DNA of 64,000 nucleotides from Nocardia ignorata NBRC 108230. GTDB taxonomy: Bacteria > Actinomycetota > Actinomycetes > Mycobacteriales > Mycobacteriaceae. Shown here one piece after another: positions 42,933-57,385 of the stretch. Each line of letters starts with the position of its first letter. Positions within the stretch are counted from its first letter, which is position 1. Position numbers and translations under genes: made by a program. Below the pieces are notes generated by a model. The model saw only the letters and a program-made list of their open reading frames with translations. It was not told the DNA's origin and made no database searches. The DNA is taken from contig NZ_BDBI01000039.1 of NCBI RefSeq assembly GCF_001612905.1, positions 1-64,000 of the forward strand, in the 5' to 3' direction.

Positions 42933-44225
42933 TCAGGGGGACGTCTGCTGGTAGACGTCCGGGACGCCGTCGCCATCGGCGTCGAGTGATTCGGCCTCGT
43001 CGAGGCGGCGGTAGGTGCGGTTGCGGGCGCGCAGCACGATGGTCGCCAGCAGGGCCGCCGCGAGGGTGCCGCACAGGACACCGATGCGGACGTGGTCGGC
43101 ATGGGTCGGGTCGCCTTCGAAGGCCAGTTCACCGACCAGCAACGACACCGTGAAACCGATGCCGCCGAGCAACGCGACACCGGCCACGTCCACCCACGCC
43201 AGGTCGGCGTCGAGTTCGGCGCGGGTGAGCTTGGCGGTGAGGTAGGTGGTGGCGGTGATGCCCACGAGCTTGCCTACGACCAGGCCGACGATGATGCCGA
43301 TCGTCACCCGGTCGGCGAGGGATTCGGTGAGCCCGGTGAGGCCGCCGATGGTCACACCGGCCGCGAAGAAGGCGAAAATCGGCACCGCCACTCCGGCCGA
43401 GAGCGGGCGGATGGTGTGTTCGAAGCGTTCGGCCAGGCCGTGCTCGGTATCGGTCTCGCCGCGACCGGCGAGCACCGGCACCGTGAAACCGAGCAACACG
43501 CCCGCCACGGTGGCGTGGACGCCGGAGGAATGCACCAGCCACCACGTCACAAGGGCGAGCGGAACCAAGAGGAACGGCGAACTGATCCGGCGCTGCACAG
43601 CGACAGCGAACAGGCCGATCGGGACCAAGGCGAGCGCAAGATAGGGCAGGTGCAGTTCGCCGGTGTAGAAGATCGCGATCACGGTGACGGCCAGCAGGTC
43701 GTCGACCACGGCGAGGGTGAGCAGGAAGGTGCGCAGCGCGGCGGGCAGATGGGTGTTGATGACCGCGAGTACGGCGAGCGCGAAGGCGATGTCGGTTGCG
43801 GTCGGGATCGCCCAGCCGTCGACCGAGCCGCCCCTGTTGATCGCGAAGTAGATGAGCGCGGGCACGGCCATACCGCCGACGGCTGCGACGACCGGAAGTG
43901 CGGCCCGGCGCGGATCGCGCAGATCGCCCGCGACGAACTCGCGTTTGAGTTCGAGGCCGACGACGAAGAAGAAGATGGCGAGCAGCCCGTCGGCGGCCCA
44001 CTGACTCAGCGTGAGATTCAGGTGCAGCGATTCCGGGCCGATGCGGAAGTCGCGAAGCGCCACATAGGCATCCGCCCAGGGTGTGTTGGCCCAGACGAGC
44101 GCGACGATCGCCGCGACGATCAGCAGGACACCGCCAACTGTCTCCCGTCGCAGCACCTCGGTGACTCGACGAGATTCGGGCCAGCTGCCTCGGGTGAGGA
44201 CAGTGCGTCGTGCCGCGCGGTTCAT
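42933..44225 (-). CDS. nhaA: NhaA Na+/H+ antiporter with a C-terminal DxDxDG motif
   Basis: 430 residues and about 11-12 membrane segments. Key NhaA features are FFFVVGLELKREFVAGDLRDPRRAALPVVAAVGGM, IPTATDIAFALAVLAVI, the essential aspartate pair in LTLAVVDDLLAV, and LLGGIGFTVSLLVGELAF. The last 20 residues (RRLDEAESLDADGDGVPDVYQ) contain DADGDGVPD, an EF-hand/thrombospondin-3-like calcium-binding motif not usual for NhaA. It exchanges sodium for protons at the cell membrane and is the first gene before terD and the two-component genes. Confidence 0.92.
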   Translation of the reverse strand: MNRAARRTVLTRGSWPESRRVTEVLRRETVGGVLLIVAAIVALVWANTPWADAYVALRDFRIGPESLHLNLTLSQWAADGLLAIFFFVVGLELKREFVAGDLRDPRRAALPVVAAVGGMAVPALIYFAINRGGSVDGWAIPTATDIAFALAVLAVINTHLPAALRTFLLTLAVVDDLLAVTVIAIFYTGELHLPYLALALVPIGLFAVAVQRRISSPFLLVPLALVTWWLVHSSGVHATVAGVLLGFTVPVLAGRGETDTEHGLAERFEHTIRPLSAGVAVPIFAFFAAGVTIGGLTGLTESLADRVTIGIIVGLVVGKLVGITATTYLTAKLTRAELDADLAWVDVAGVALLGGIGFTVSLLVGELAFEGDPTHADHVRIGVLCGTLAAALLATIVLRARNRTYRRLDEAESLDADGDGVPDVYQQTSP

Positions 44226-44379
44226 GCGTGCCCGGGTGCGGTAGGTACGAACATGAAAGTTCCCGTCTTCACTCGAACCCCACTCGACGGAGTTCGAGCT
44301 GGGTTGCCGACCAGACTTCCCGGCGCACCAACCTTAACGATGCCGCACCCACCACACCCCGCGCAAACCGTGCGTCCGG

Positions 44380-44961
44380 CTAGCCGAGGGCGAAACGCAG
44401 CAGCGCCTGCTTGTCGCCCTGCTTGATCTTGCCCTTGCGATCGAGCACCTCGAGCTGCCACACCGGTCCGTTGCGGAAGGCCCGCGCGATGGCGTTGGCG
44501 TTCTCGGCGCCGAGCAGTGACGGCCAGATATCGGCCACCGGCTGGCTGTCGGCGCCGGTGGCGTCGTAGATCTTGAACGAGACGTTGTTGGCCTTGTCGA
44601 ACGAGGAACCCTTCTTGAACGCGGCCGCGACGAACACGATGGCGTCGATCGCGGTGGGCACATTCGCGAAGGTGACGTGCACGGTCTCGTCGTCGCCCGC
44701 GGCCGCTCCGGTCTGCTCGTCACCGGTGTGCAGCACCGCGCCGTTGCCCAGCGGGTCGAGCGAATCGAGACCGGCGAAACGCACCGGCTCGCCACCCTGC
44801 ATCAGGACGGCGACGAGGTCGAGATCGACGCCCCGCTTGCGGCGGGCGATGCCGAGCAGTCCACCGCTGGAACCGGCCGACGGGTCCCAGCTCACCCCCA
44901 CGCTCATCTTGGTGATACCGGCGAGATCGGCCGCGCCGTCTTCCTTCTTCAGAGTAATCAC
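44380..44961 (-). CDS. TerD-family protein
   Basis: 193 residues. The N-terminus ITLKKEDGAADLAGITKMSVGVSWDP is a TerD start. The middle has VDLDLVAVLMQGG, LHTGDEQTGAAAGDDETVHVTFANVP and FVAAAFKKGSSFDKANNVSFKIYD, and the end is LEVLDRKGKIKQGDKQALLRFALG. GTG 44961 was chosen by homology to TerD N-termini; a longer form from 44997 is less likely. It lies 154 bp upstream of nhaA on the same strand. Confidence 0.9.
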   Translation of the reverse strand: MITLKKEDGAADLAGITKMSVGVSWDPSAGSSGGLLGIARRKRGVDLDLVAVLMQGGEPVRFAGLDSLDPLGNGAVLHTGDEQTGAAAGDDETVHVTFANVPTAIDAIVFVAAAFKKGSSFDKANNVSFKIYDATGADSQPVADIWPSLLGAENANAIARAFRNGPVWQLEVLDRKGKIKQGDKQALLRFALG

Positions 44962-45017
44962 AGCTGCGAGGCTACGGACTTCCCGAGTTGCCCGCATGCC
45001 CAGCCGATTTCGCTACC

Positions 45018-47090
45018 TCACCACCATCCGAGCACGGGACCGATGGCGCGGCCGAGCGCGTCGGCGAGGGTGCGCGAATAGGTGGCGGTGAGGTGGTGCT
45101 CGTCGTGGTAGATCAGCACATTGCCCTCGGCGACGGCGCAGACGGTCGGGCCGCACACGGCGTCGGTGAGGTCGATGGGGAAGACGTGCGGGAAGGGTGC
45201 CGCCGCTTCGCGCTGCGGGTCGATCGGGTCGAGTGCGTCGCCGCGGCGCATGCCGCAGCTGATGCGGTCGCCGCCCGAGGCCAGGCAGTCGGTGGCGCGG
45301 TAGCGCACGCCGTCGCGGCGCAACCACGGTGTGTCGCGCAGGGTGAGCACCGCGAGGCCGCGCTCGGACAGGGCCGTCCACACATCGAGGAATTCCCGCG
45401 GGGTCTCGTCGCCGCCCGCGTCGCGGGGCCGGGTGCCGATGGTGAACACCCAATCGGGGCGGTCGGTGCCGAGCCGGTCGATCACCTCGCGCGACCAGTC
45501 CCGGCAGTCGGGGACGGGTTCGCCGTTGTAGGTGGCGTCCTCGGCGAGGGTGAGCGGGCACCCCATCTTCAGATACACCTGGATGCGGAAGGAATGCTCC
45601 TCGGCCAGCACCTGCAGCGCGGGCAACCAGTGTTCGACGTGGGAGCTGCCCGCCATGGCGATGGTGCGTTCGGCGTCGGGGTCGCCGTAGGTGCAGGTGA
45701 CGACGGAGCGGGTGTTCCAGTCGGCGATACAGCCGTCGAGTGTCGGTGGCGGCTGATCGTTGCGGGCCTCGAAGAGATTGGGCCGCAACGGTTCGGGCGC
45801 GACGGGAGTGTTCGCGGTGAGTGCTCGCGCACCGGGGTACCTGGTCGCCTCGACGTCGGTGGTCGCGGCCGGCGGCGCCGCCCGCACGACGGCGAACTCC
45901 CAGGCCGACGCGGTCGCCACCACGGCCGCGAGCAATGCCGCCACGCCCGCGGTGACCAGGCGCCTGCCGGGCCGGCGCGTCTTGGCGCGCAGTGGTTTCT
46001 CGATCAGCTGGTTGGTGAGCCAGGCCAATGCCAGCGACACCGCGATCACGCCGGTGCCACCGAGCAAGTCGACGTCGGCGCTGTCGCGTTCGGTGAGGAA
46101 GAAGATGAGAATCGGCCAGTGCCACAGGTACAGCGGGTAGGCGAGTTCGCCGAGCAACCGCATGTGCCGGTGCGCGAGCAGCCGGTTGGGTCCGTCCCAT
46201 TCGTGGCGTGGCACGTTCGCGACCGACACGATCACCGCGGCGGCGGCGAGTACCGGAAGCAGGGCGGCCGGGCCGGGGAAGCGGTTGGCGGCGTCGCCGA
46301 TCAGCCAGCCGCACAGCACGACTCCCGCGATGCCGAGGGCGGCCAGCGGCGCCCGGCACCAGCGCGGCAGCACCAGGTACGGTGCGGCGACCGCGAGTGC
46401 CGCGCCGATCAGCAGTTCCCAGCCGCGCGCGAAGGTGTCGTAGTAGTTCCAGCCCTGGTGGGTCGCGGTGCCCCGGGTCGCGTACACGAATGAGGCGGCG
46501 GCAGCGGCGATCAGGATCACTCCGACCACGGTTCGCGCCTGGCGCAGCCGTGCGAACACCGCGACGAGGATCAGCGCGACCAGATAGAACTGGCCCTGCA
46601 CCGACATCGACCAGAGGTGTTGCAGTGGGCTCACCGACGGGTCGGCGGCCAGATAGTCGGACCAGGTGAGCGCCAATTCCCAGTTCTGCGCGAACAGCAG
46701 CGAGGCGAGTGTCTGCGCCGCGACCGCCGACCACTGGGTGTAGGGCAGCAGCAGCGTCGAGGCCACCAGAACCCCGGCCAGCACCACCGCCATGGCAGGC
46801 AGCAGCCGCCGCGCGGTACGCCGCACCACCGGCCACACCCACCCGCGTGGACCGTGCTCGGCGCGGCGCAGCAGCATCCCGGTGAAGAAGTAACCGGACA
46901 GCACCAAAAAGACGTCTACGCCACCCGACACCCGGCCGAACCAGATGTGGAAAACCACGACCAGGCCGATCGCGAGGCCACGCAGACCGTCGAGGTCGGA
47001 GCGGTATTGCACTGTGCCGCTGCGTTGTTCGGCCGTCGAGCCCGAACCTGCCGAGGTCTCCGGCGAGAGAACCGAGGGTGACCACGCCAT
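45018..47090 (-). CDS. Membrane O-acyltransferase with C-terminal SGNH domain (OafA-like)
   Basis: 690 residues. Residues about 25-375 are an acyltransferase-3 domain: RSDLDGLRGLAIGLVVVFH, SGGVDVFLVLSGYFFTGMLLRR and SPLQHLWSMSVQGQFYL, with about ten membrane segments. Residues about 400-690 are an extracytoplasmic SGNH domain, with IAMAGSSHVEHWLPAL (block I; Ser takes the usual Asp place in GDSH) and YHDEHHLTATYSR (block V with catalytic Asp/His). Such proteins acetylate or acylate cell-surface sugars. The start is ATG 47090. Confidence 0.9.
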   Translation of the reverse strand: MAWSPSVLSPETSAGSGSTAEQRSGTVQYRSDLDGLRGLAIGLVVVFHIWFGRVSGGVDVFLVLSGYFFTGMLLRRAEHGPRGWVWPVVRRTARRLLPAMAVVLAGVLVASTLLLPYTQWSAVAAQTLASLLFAQNWELALTWSDYLAADPSVSPLQHLWSMSVQGQFYLVALILVAVFARLRQARTVVGVILIAAAAASFVYATRGTATHQGWNYYDTFARGWELLIGAALAVAAPYLVLPRWCRAPLAALGIAGVVLCGWLIGDAANRFPGPAALLPVLAAAAVIVSVANVPRHEWDGPNRLLAHRHMRLLGELAYPLYLWHWPILIFFLTERDSADVDLLGGTGVIAVSLALAWLTNQLIEKPLRAKTRRPGRRLVTAGVAALLAAVVATASAWEFAVVRAAPPAATTDVEATRYPGARALTANTPVAPEPLRPNLFEARNDQPPPTLDGCIADWNTRSVVTCTYGDPDAERTIAMAGSSHVEHWLPALQVLAEEHSFRIQVYLKMGCPLTLAEDATYNGEPVPDCRDWSREVIDRLGTDRPDWVFTIGTRPRDAGGDETPREFLDVWTALSERGLAVLTLRDTPWLRRDGVRYRATDCLASGGDRISCGMRRGDALDPIDPQREAAAPFPHVFPIDLTDAVCGPTVCAVAEGNVLIYHDEHHLTATYSRTLADALGRAIGPVLGWW

Positions 47091-47260
47091 GTCATGTGAC
47101 TATCACGGCGCCCGCGTGGATGTCACATCGAGGCATCGAAAACCGTGCGCCGCAGCGAAGATGGCGCGACGGGTTTGCCTTCCACCCGAACAGCCGCCAA
47201 AATTTCGGGAAGGGACGCGGACATCACCGAATCGATGCCGCGCGGGGCTGGGAGAGACCT

Positions 47261-48292
47261 GTGACACGCGAAGATCCGCCCGCCGGGGGTGCCGACGATC
47301 AGGGTTCGTGGTGGATGACACCGCGTGCCGACGGACAACAGGCCGATGCCGCCCCGCCGACGGTGCGCGCGGATACACCCGGTTTCGGCCAGCAGCCCCC
47401 GCCCAGCCAGCCGCAGTGGCCGGTCGGTCAGCAGAGTCAGCCGTGGCAGCAGCCGCCGGTGAGCCAGCCGTGGCAGCAGCCGATGCCGGGTCAACCGATG
47501 CCCGGTCAGCCGATGATGGGGCAGCCGCAGTGGCAGCAGCCGCGGCCGCCGTACGCGCGGTCCGGGTCGTCGTCGACGCCGTGGCTGATCGGCGGCGCGG
47601 TGGTCTGCGCGTTCCTCGTGCTCATCGTGGTCGCGGTGGTGATCGGCGGCAACTCCGATCCCGATTCGCCCGTCGTCGCCGCGCCGAGCACCACGTCCTC
47701 GACGGTGCCGTCCACCTACTCGACTACTTCGGCCGCACCGACCTCGAAGCCGTTCGACTGGAATACCCTCGACAGCGCCGCCACCGACGACACCCCGCTC
47801 ACCGTGAAAGCCCTGCTGCCGCAAAGCTTCACCGACTCCAAGGGTGTGCTCTACACCCTGCGCGCCAGCGGCGAACACGGGTGCGACCAGCCGGGCAACT
47901 CCGACAACGTGTCGTCCGCGATCACGTCCAACGGGTGCACCACCAATATCACCGGCTCCTACATCGACAAGGACGACCACATCCTGGTGTCGGTGAACGT
48001 GCTGGTGTTCCCCACCGACTCCGCCGCCCGCTCCGCCTACGACACCCTCGACGGCCAGACGCAGGACTGGGGAATCTGGTGCCCCACAACGGGTCTGGCC
48101 AGCGATACCTGCCACGGTGACATCATGTCCGCCACCCGGGTGCAGTGGTCGGCCTACAGCCACCGCTACTTCACCCAGGCCACCGGCATCTACATCGACC
48201 TGTCCGACAACAGCAGCCTCGAGGAATGGTGCAAGGCGGGCGCCAACGCGGCAGCCACCACCGTCGGCCCGAAGAACTACTGGCAGAAGTGA
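47261..48292 (+). CDS. Pro/Gln-rich single-pass membrane protein with extracellular domain
   Basis: 343 residues. Residues 1-105 are disordered and rich in Pro, Gln and Trp, with repeats of the SQPWQQP and PGQPM type. One membrane helix (about 108-130, WLIGGAVVCAFLVLIVVAVVI) follows, then a Ser/Thr-rich linker and a 175-residue outer domain with four cysteines (HGCDQP, NGCTTN, IWCPTTG and DTCHGD, plus EEWCKAG). I do not recognise the domain. GTG 47261 has a gggagag site. It is divergent from the acyltransferase gene. Confidence 0.8.
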   Translation: MTREDPPAGGADDQGSWWMTPRADGQQADAAPPTVRADTPGFGQQPPPSQPQWPVGQQSQPWQQPPVSQPWQQPMPGQPMPGQPMMGQPQWQQPRPPYARSGSSSTPWLIGGAVVCAFLVLIVVAVVIGGNSDPDSPVVAAPSTTSSTVPSTYSTTSAAPTSKPFDWNTLDSAATDDTPLTVKALLPQSFTDSKGVLYTLRASGEHGCDQPGNSDNVSSAITSNGCTTNITGSYIDKDDHILVSVNVLVFPTDSAARSAYDTLDGQTQDWGIWCPTTGLASDTCHGDIMSATRVQWSAYSHRYFTQATGIYIDLSDNSSLEEWCKAGANAAATTVGPKNYWQK

Positions 48293-48661
48293 TCACCGTG
48301 CTCGCCGCGCGGCGAGCAACGCGGTGAACTCCTCGGCGTAACCGAGTTGGCGGCGCAGTTTCGCGACGCTGTCCTCAGCTTTGGCGTGCAACGCGGCGAG
48401 CAGTTCGCGGGCCGCCGGGTCGCCGAGATCGTCGAGGGCGGACAGTAATTCGCCCATCTCGGCCAGGGTGAAGCCGAGCGGCTTCATTCGGCGGATCACC
48501 AGCAGCCGGTCGATATCGTCCTCGGTGTACAGGCGGAACCCGCCCGCGCTGCGTGCCGAGGGCCGCACCAGGCCCACCTCGTCGTAGTGCCGAATCGTCT
48601 TCACCGACAACTCGGTTCGTTCGGCGACCTGACCGATCTGCAAGTGCGCGCGGGCGGGCAT
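48293..48661 (-). CDS. MerR-family transcriptional regulator
   Basis: 122 residues. HTH LQIGQVAERTELSVKTIRHYDEVGLVRPSARSAGGFRLYTEDDIDRLLVIRRMKPLGFTLAEMG, then a short helical tail without the metal-binding cysteines of MerR/CueR. It follows the sulP-like gene by one base and likely activates it from the spaced palindrome at 50250-50281. The effector is unknown. Confidence 0.9.
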   Translation of the reverse strand: MPARAHLQIGQVAERTELSVKTIRHYDEVGLVRPSARSAGGFRLYTEDDIDRLLVIRRMKPLGFTLAEMGELLSALDDLGDPAARELLAALHAKAEDSVAKLRRQLGYAEEFTALLAARRAR

Positions 48662-48662
48662 C

Positions 48663-50180
48663 TCAGTGCCCTGCGAGGTGCCCGGAGAGCCTGCCGTGGC
48701 GCTGTTCGGAGGCCGCGTCCAGCCCGACGATCTCGACCTTCTTGCCCTTGGACTCGTACTTGGTGGTGATCGCGTCCAAGGTGGCGACCGTCGAGGCGTC
48801 CCAGATGTGCGCGTCGGACATGTCGATCACGATATTGCGTGGGTCCTCGACATAGTCGAATTGGTACACCAGGTCGTTGCTCGAGGCGAAGAACAGTTCG
48901 CCGCGCACCTTGTAGACCCTGGTGTCGATGTCGCCGTCGTGGTCGATATCGGCCTCGCCGATCTTCTCGACCTCGGTGAAGTGGGCGACGCGGTGGGCGA
49001 AGGCAACCATCGCGGTGAGCACACCGGCGATCACGCCGTAGGCGAGGTTGTGCGTACCCACCGTGACGGCGACGGTGACCAGCATGACCGCGGTCTCGGC
49101 GAAAGGCATGCGGCGCAGGGTTTTCGGGGCGATCGAGTGCCAGTCCATGGTACCCACCGACACCATGATCATCACGGCGACGAGCGCGGCCATCGGGATC
49201 AGGGCGACGATGTCACCGAGCCCGACGACCAGGATCAGCAGGAACAACCCGGCCAGGAACGTCGAAATCCTGGTGCGCGCACCGGAGGACTTCACATTGA
49301 TCATCGTCTGGCCGATCATGGCGCAACCGCCCATACCGCCGAAGAAGCCGGTCACCACATTGGCCACACCCTGGCCCCAGCCCTCGCGGGTCTTGTCGGA
49401 GTGGGTGTCGGTGATGTCGTCGACGAGCTTGGCCGTCATCAACGACTCGAGCAGGCCGACCAACGCCATCGCCAACGCGTACGGGGCGATGATCTTCAGC
49501 GTTTCCAGCGTGAACGGAACATCGGGGATCAGCCAGGAGGGCAGGCTCGACGGCAACTCGCCCTCGTCGCCCACGTTCGGGACATCGAGCGAGAACACGA
49601 GGGTCGCGGCGGTGAGCAGCACGATCGCCACCAGCGGGGCAGGGACGACGCCGGACAGCTTGGGCAGGAAGACCATGATCGCGATACCGATGGCGACCAT
49701 CGGATACACCAGCCACGGCACGCCGAGCAGGTGCGGGATCTGCGCGGTGAAGATCAGGATCGCCAGCGCGTTGACGAACCCGACCATCACGCTGCGCGGG
49801 ATGAATCGCATCAGCCGCGCGACCCCGATCACGCTGAGCACGATCTGCAGCACACCAGCGAGGATCACCGTGGCGATCAGGTAGTCCAGTCCGTACTGCC
49901 GCATGACGGGGGCGATCACCAGAGCGACCGCGCCGGTCGCGGCCGAGATCATCGCCGGGCGGCCACCGACGAACGCGATGGTGACGGCCATGGTGAACGA
50001 CGCGAACAACCCCACGCGCGGGTCGACCCCGGCGATGATGGAGAACGAGATGGCCTCGGGGATCAGGGCGAGCGCGACCACCAGCCCGGCCAGTACTTCC
50101 GTGCGGAGTCGGCGCGGGCTGCGCAGGGCGGCCATCACCGACCCTTCGGTCTGTCTACTGGCGGACACGGCTGTCCCCAT
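48663..50180 (-). CDS. SulP-family anion transporter with STAS domain
   Basis: 505 residues. The transport domain (about 25-400) has ALALIPEAISFSIIAGVDPRVGLFASF, GGRPAMISAATGAVALV and GFFGGMGGCAMIGQTMINVKSSGARTRISTF. The C-terminal STAS part has NIVIDMSDAHIWDASTVATLDAI. SulP carriers move sulfate, bicarbonate or similar anions; the substrate here is not known. The segment EADIDHDGDIDTRV before STAS is acidic and may bind a cation. ATG 50180; co-transcribed with the merR-like gene. Confidence 0.92.
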   Translation of the reverse strand: MGTAVSASRQTEGSVMAALRSPRRLRTEVLAGLVVALALIPEAISFSIIAGVDPRVGLFASFTMAVTIAFVGGRPAMISAATGAVALVIAPVMRQYGLDYLIATVILAGVLQIVLSVIGVARLMRFIPRSVMVGFVNALAILIFTAQIPHLLGVPWLVYPMVAIGIAIMVFLPKLSGVVPAPLVAIVLLTAATLVFSLDVPNVGDEGELPSSLPSWLIPDVPFTLETLKIIAPYALAMALVGLLESLMTAKLVDDITDTHSDKTREGWGQGVANVVTGFFGGMGGCAMIGQTMINVKSSGARTRISTFLAGLFLLILVVGLGDIVALIPMAALVAVMIMVSVGTMDWHSIAPKTLRRMPFAETAVMLVTVAVTVGTHNLAYGVIAGVLTAMVAFAHRVAHFTEVEKIGEADIDHDGDIDTRVYKVRGELFFASSNDLVYQFDYVEDPRNIVIDMSDAHIWDASTVATLDAITTKYESKGKKVEIVGLDAASEQRHGRLSGHLAGH

Positions 50181-50484
50181 CGGCTGCTCCCAACGAATGT
50201 GTCGCCATCACGGCGCTCGGCCGGCACGAGCGGACGCCCGTGCGATCGGCCAACCCTACCCTCCCGTAAGGGTAGAGTTGGCCTGTGGTGGTCACGAGGA
50301 GATAACGCCGGGGTGCGAGCTTCGCCACTGACGCCCGCGCTCGTGACGGGGGAGTGGGCGAAAGATTCGGCGATCGACAGGGGTTCTCGCACTATCCGAG
50401 TTCATGTCACGAACTGGTCAACGGCCCAGATCGCATGGAAAGTACCAGGTAGCGCGCCTAGGGTTGGTAATCGAGCTCGACGAA
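50181..50484. other. 304-bp divergent intergenic region
   Basis: It separates the sulP-merR unit from the nitroreductase gene. It holds the MerR-type palindrome listed separately. No ORF or RNA gene is convincing. A DosR-type palindrome, often found upstream of acg-like genes in mycobacteria, was looked for and not seen. Confidence 0.5.
50250..50281. promoter_or_regulatory. Probable MerR-family operator/promoter
   Basis: A 32-base imperfect palindrome with 13-base arms and one mismatch: ccaac outside, taccct and agggta inside, cccgta at the centre. Long arms around a stretched promoter spacer are typical of MerR-type activators. It is 70 bases upstream of the sulP-like start. Confidence 0.65.
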
Positions 50485-51513
50485 ATGGAGTATTCGCCGA
50501 AAGGAAGTCGGGGGCGGACATTGCTTCGCAAGAGACCCAGTACACAGACGTGCCGTGACGCGGTGGAGTTGGCCGTGCGAGCACCGTCGGTGCACAACAC
50601 CCAACCGTGGCGGTGGCGCATCGGGCACGGCCGCGTCGACCTCTTCGCCGATTTCGGCCGACAGGTCACTGCGACCGATCCGCGCGCTCGCGCGCTCACG
50701 GTGAGCTGCGGTGCCGCGCTGCACCATTTGACCGTCGCGTTCGCGATGCTCGGCTGGCACGCGGTCGTCGAACGGCTGCCCGATCCCGCGCGGCCCGATC
50801 ACCTCGCGCGGGTCGAACTCACCCCGCGCTCGCCGAGCGACCACGACATCCGTTTGGCCGCCGCCATCCATGTGCGCCGCTCCGACCGGCGCCGCTTCCC
50901 CGACCTGCCCATCCCGGCACGCGACCTGCGTACGGTGTCGCGCTGTGCCTCACGGTTCGGCGCCGCGGCCCGCCACGTCCCCGACATGCTGCTGCCCGAG
51001 CTGGCCGAACCCATGCGCTCGGCCGCCGCCCGGCACGCCGTCGACGGTGACTACCTCGCGGAACTGGGCGAGTGGAGCGGTTGCCACGGCGAGCTCACGG
51101 GAGTGCCCGCCCACAACGCCCCCGCACCCCGCCGCCCCGGCGAACTACCGGTGCGGGTCTTCGCCGACGCGCAGCTGTCCGAGTACACCGACGAACCCGA
51201 CGCCGCGCACTGGCTGGTCGTGTGCACCCCGCGCGACATCCGGCTCTCCCAGTTGCGCGCGGGCGAGGCGACGAGCGCCATCCTGCTCGAAGCCACCCGG
51301 CTCGGTCTCGCCACCAGTCTGCAGTCCGAACCCCTCGGCATGCTCGACCTGCGCGACCAGATCCGCACCACGGTCCTGCAGGAATGCGCCTTCCCGCATG
51401 TGATGGTCCGCCTCGGCGTCATGCCCCACGCCGCCGCACCTCTGGAATCCACTCCTCGCCGCCTCGTGGACGACGTCATCGAGTACGACGAGACCGTGTT
51501 CGCCATGGCCTAG
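50485..51513 (+). CDS. Acg-like nitroreductase-family FMN protein
   Basis: 342 residues. AVELAVRAPSVHNTQPWRWRIG is the mark of the mycobacterial Acg (Rv2032) family, and the second half has ATSAILLEATRLGLATSLQSEPLGMLDLRDQIR and FPHVMVRLGVMPHAAAPLESTPRRLVDDVI. Acg proteins bind FMN but have a lid that blocks normal nitroreductase activity and may store flavin during dormancy. The start is uncertain: ATG 50485 is a compromise, and 50404 also is in frame. Ribosome sites are weak at both. Confidence 0.85.
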   Translation: MEYSPKGSRGRTLLRKRPSTQTCRDAVELAVRAPSVHNTQPWRWRIGHGRVDLFADFGRQVTATDPRARALTVSCGAALHHLTVAFAMLGWHAVVERLPDPARPDHLARVELTPRSPSDHDIRLAAAIHVRRSDRRRFPDLPIPARDLRTVSRCASRFGAAARHVPDMLLPELAEPMRSAAARHAVDGDYLAELGEWSGCHGELTGVPAHNAPAPRRPGELPVRVFADAQLSEYTDEPDAAHWLVVCTPRDIRLSQLRAGEATSAILLEATRLGLATSLQSEPLGMLDLRDQIRTTVLQECAFPHVMVRLGVMPHAAAPLESTPRRLVDDVIEYDETVFAMA

Positions 51514-51533
51514 TTCTCCGCCCGGCAGCCCCC

Positions 51534-51571
51534 GTCAGCGCCGCCGCCCGATCCGGGTGCGCGGCGCTGAC
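51534..51571 (+). terminator. Terminator after the nitroreductase gene
   Basis: Perfect 11-base arms (51534-51544, gtcagcgccgc, and 51561-51571) with a 16-base loop, 20 bases after the stop codon. The rest of the 291-bp gap to 51805 should hold the promoter of the carboxylase gene; I see no other element in it. Confidence 0.65.
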
Positions 51572-51804
51572 GCGCGTTCGGGCTCGAACGAAATCGGCTC
51601 GCCATCCGTAATCATCTCTGTCACGCGGCGATATACGACTGTATCGCCAGACGCGTACTGCCGCTTCGGACAACGATACGTGCGGGTAACCCTGCCTCGC
51701 GGTACACATACGTGGCAGAAGAAGGCAGACTGCCAGCAATCGCGAGTTTCGCAACCTCACCCGTCCGGGCCAGGTCCTTGGAGAATTGTGGAAGGAGTCG
51801 GCGA

Positions 51805-57261
<5,457 letters not shown>

Positions 57262-57270
57262 ACGATTCCG

Positions 57271-57303
57271 GTGACCGGCCGCCCCGCTCGGGCGGCCGGT
57301 CAC
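57271..57303 (+). terminator. Terminator after the carboxylase gene
   Basis: Perfect 14-base arms (57271-57284 and 57290-57303) with a 5-base loop, ten bases after the stop codon. It isolates the following two-gene unit from the carboxylase. Confidence 0.88.
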
Positions 57304-57385
57304 AGCTTCGTCATGATTCCGCTCGCCCGAACTGGGTAATTCTCGGTTGGCAGCCTGTCGGCTGTCGATCGAGAAGGGATAAGGT

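Noticed and set aside
45013..47085. A second long minus-strand frame (690 codons) inside the acyltransferase gene.
   Set aside because: It is an Arg/His/Pro-rich out-of-frame reading of the same strand; the frame ending at 45018 has the acyltransferase-3 and SGNH motifs.
48666..50558. A 630-codon plus-strand frame opposite sulP.
   Set aside because: It is a His/Asp/Gly/Arg-rich antisense shadow. The minus strand gives a clear SulP-STAS protein.
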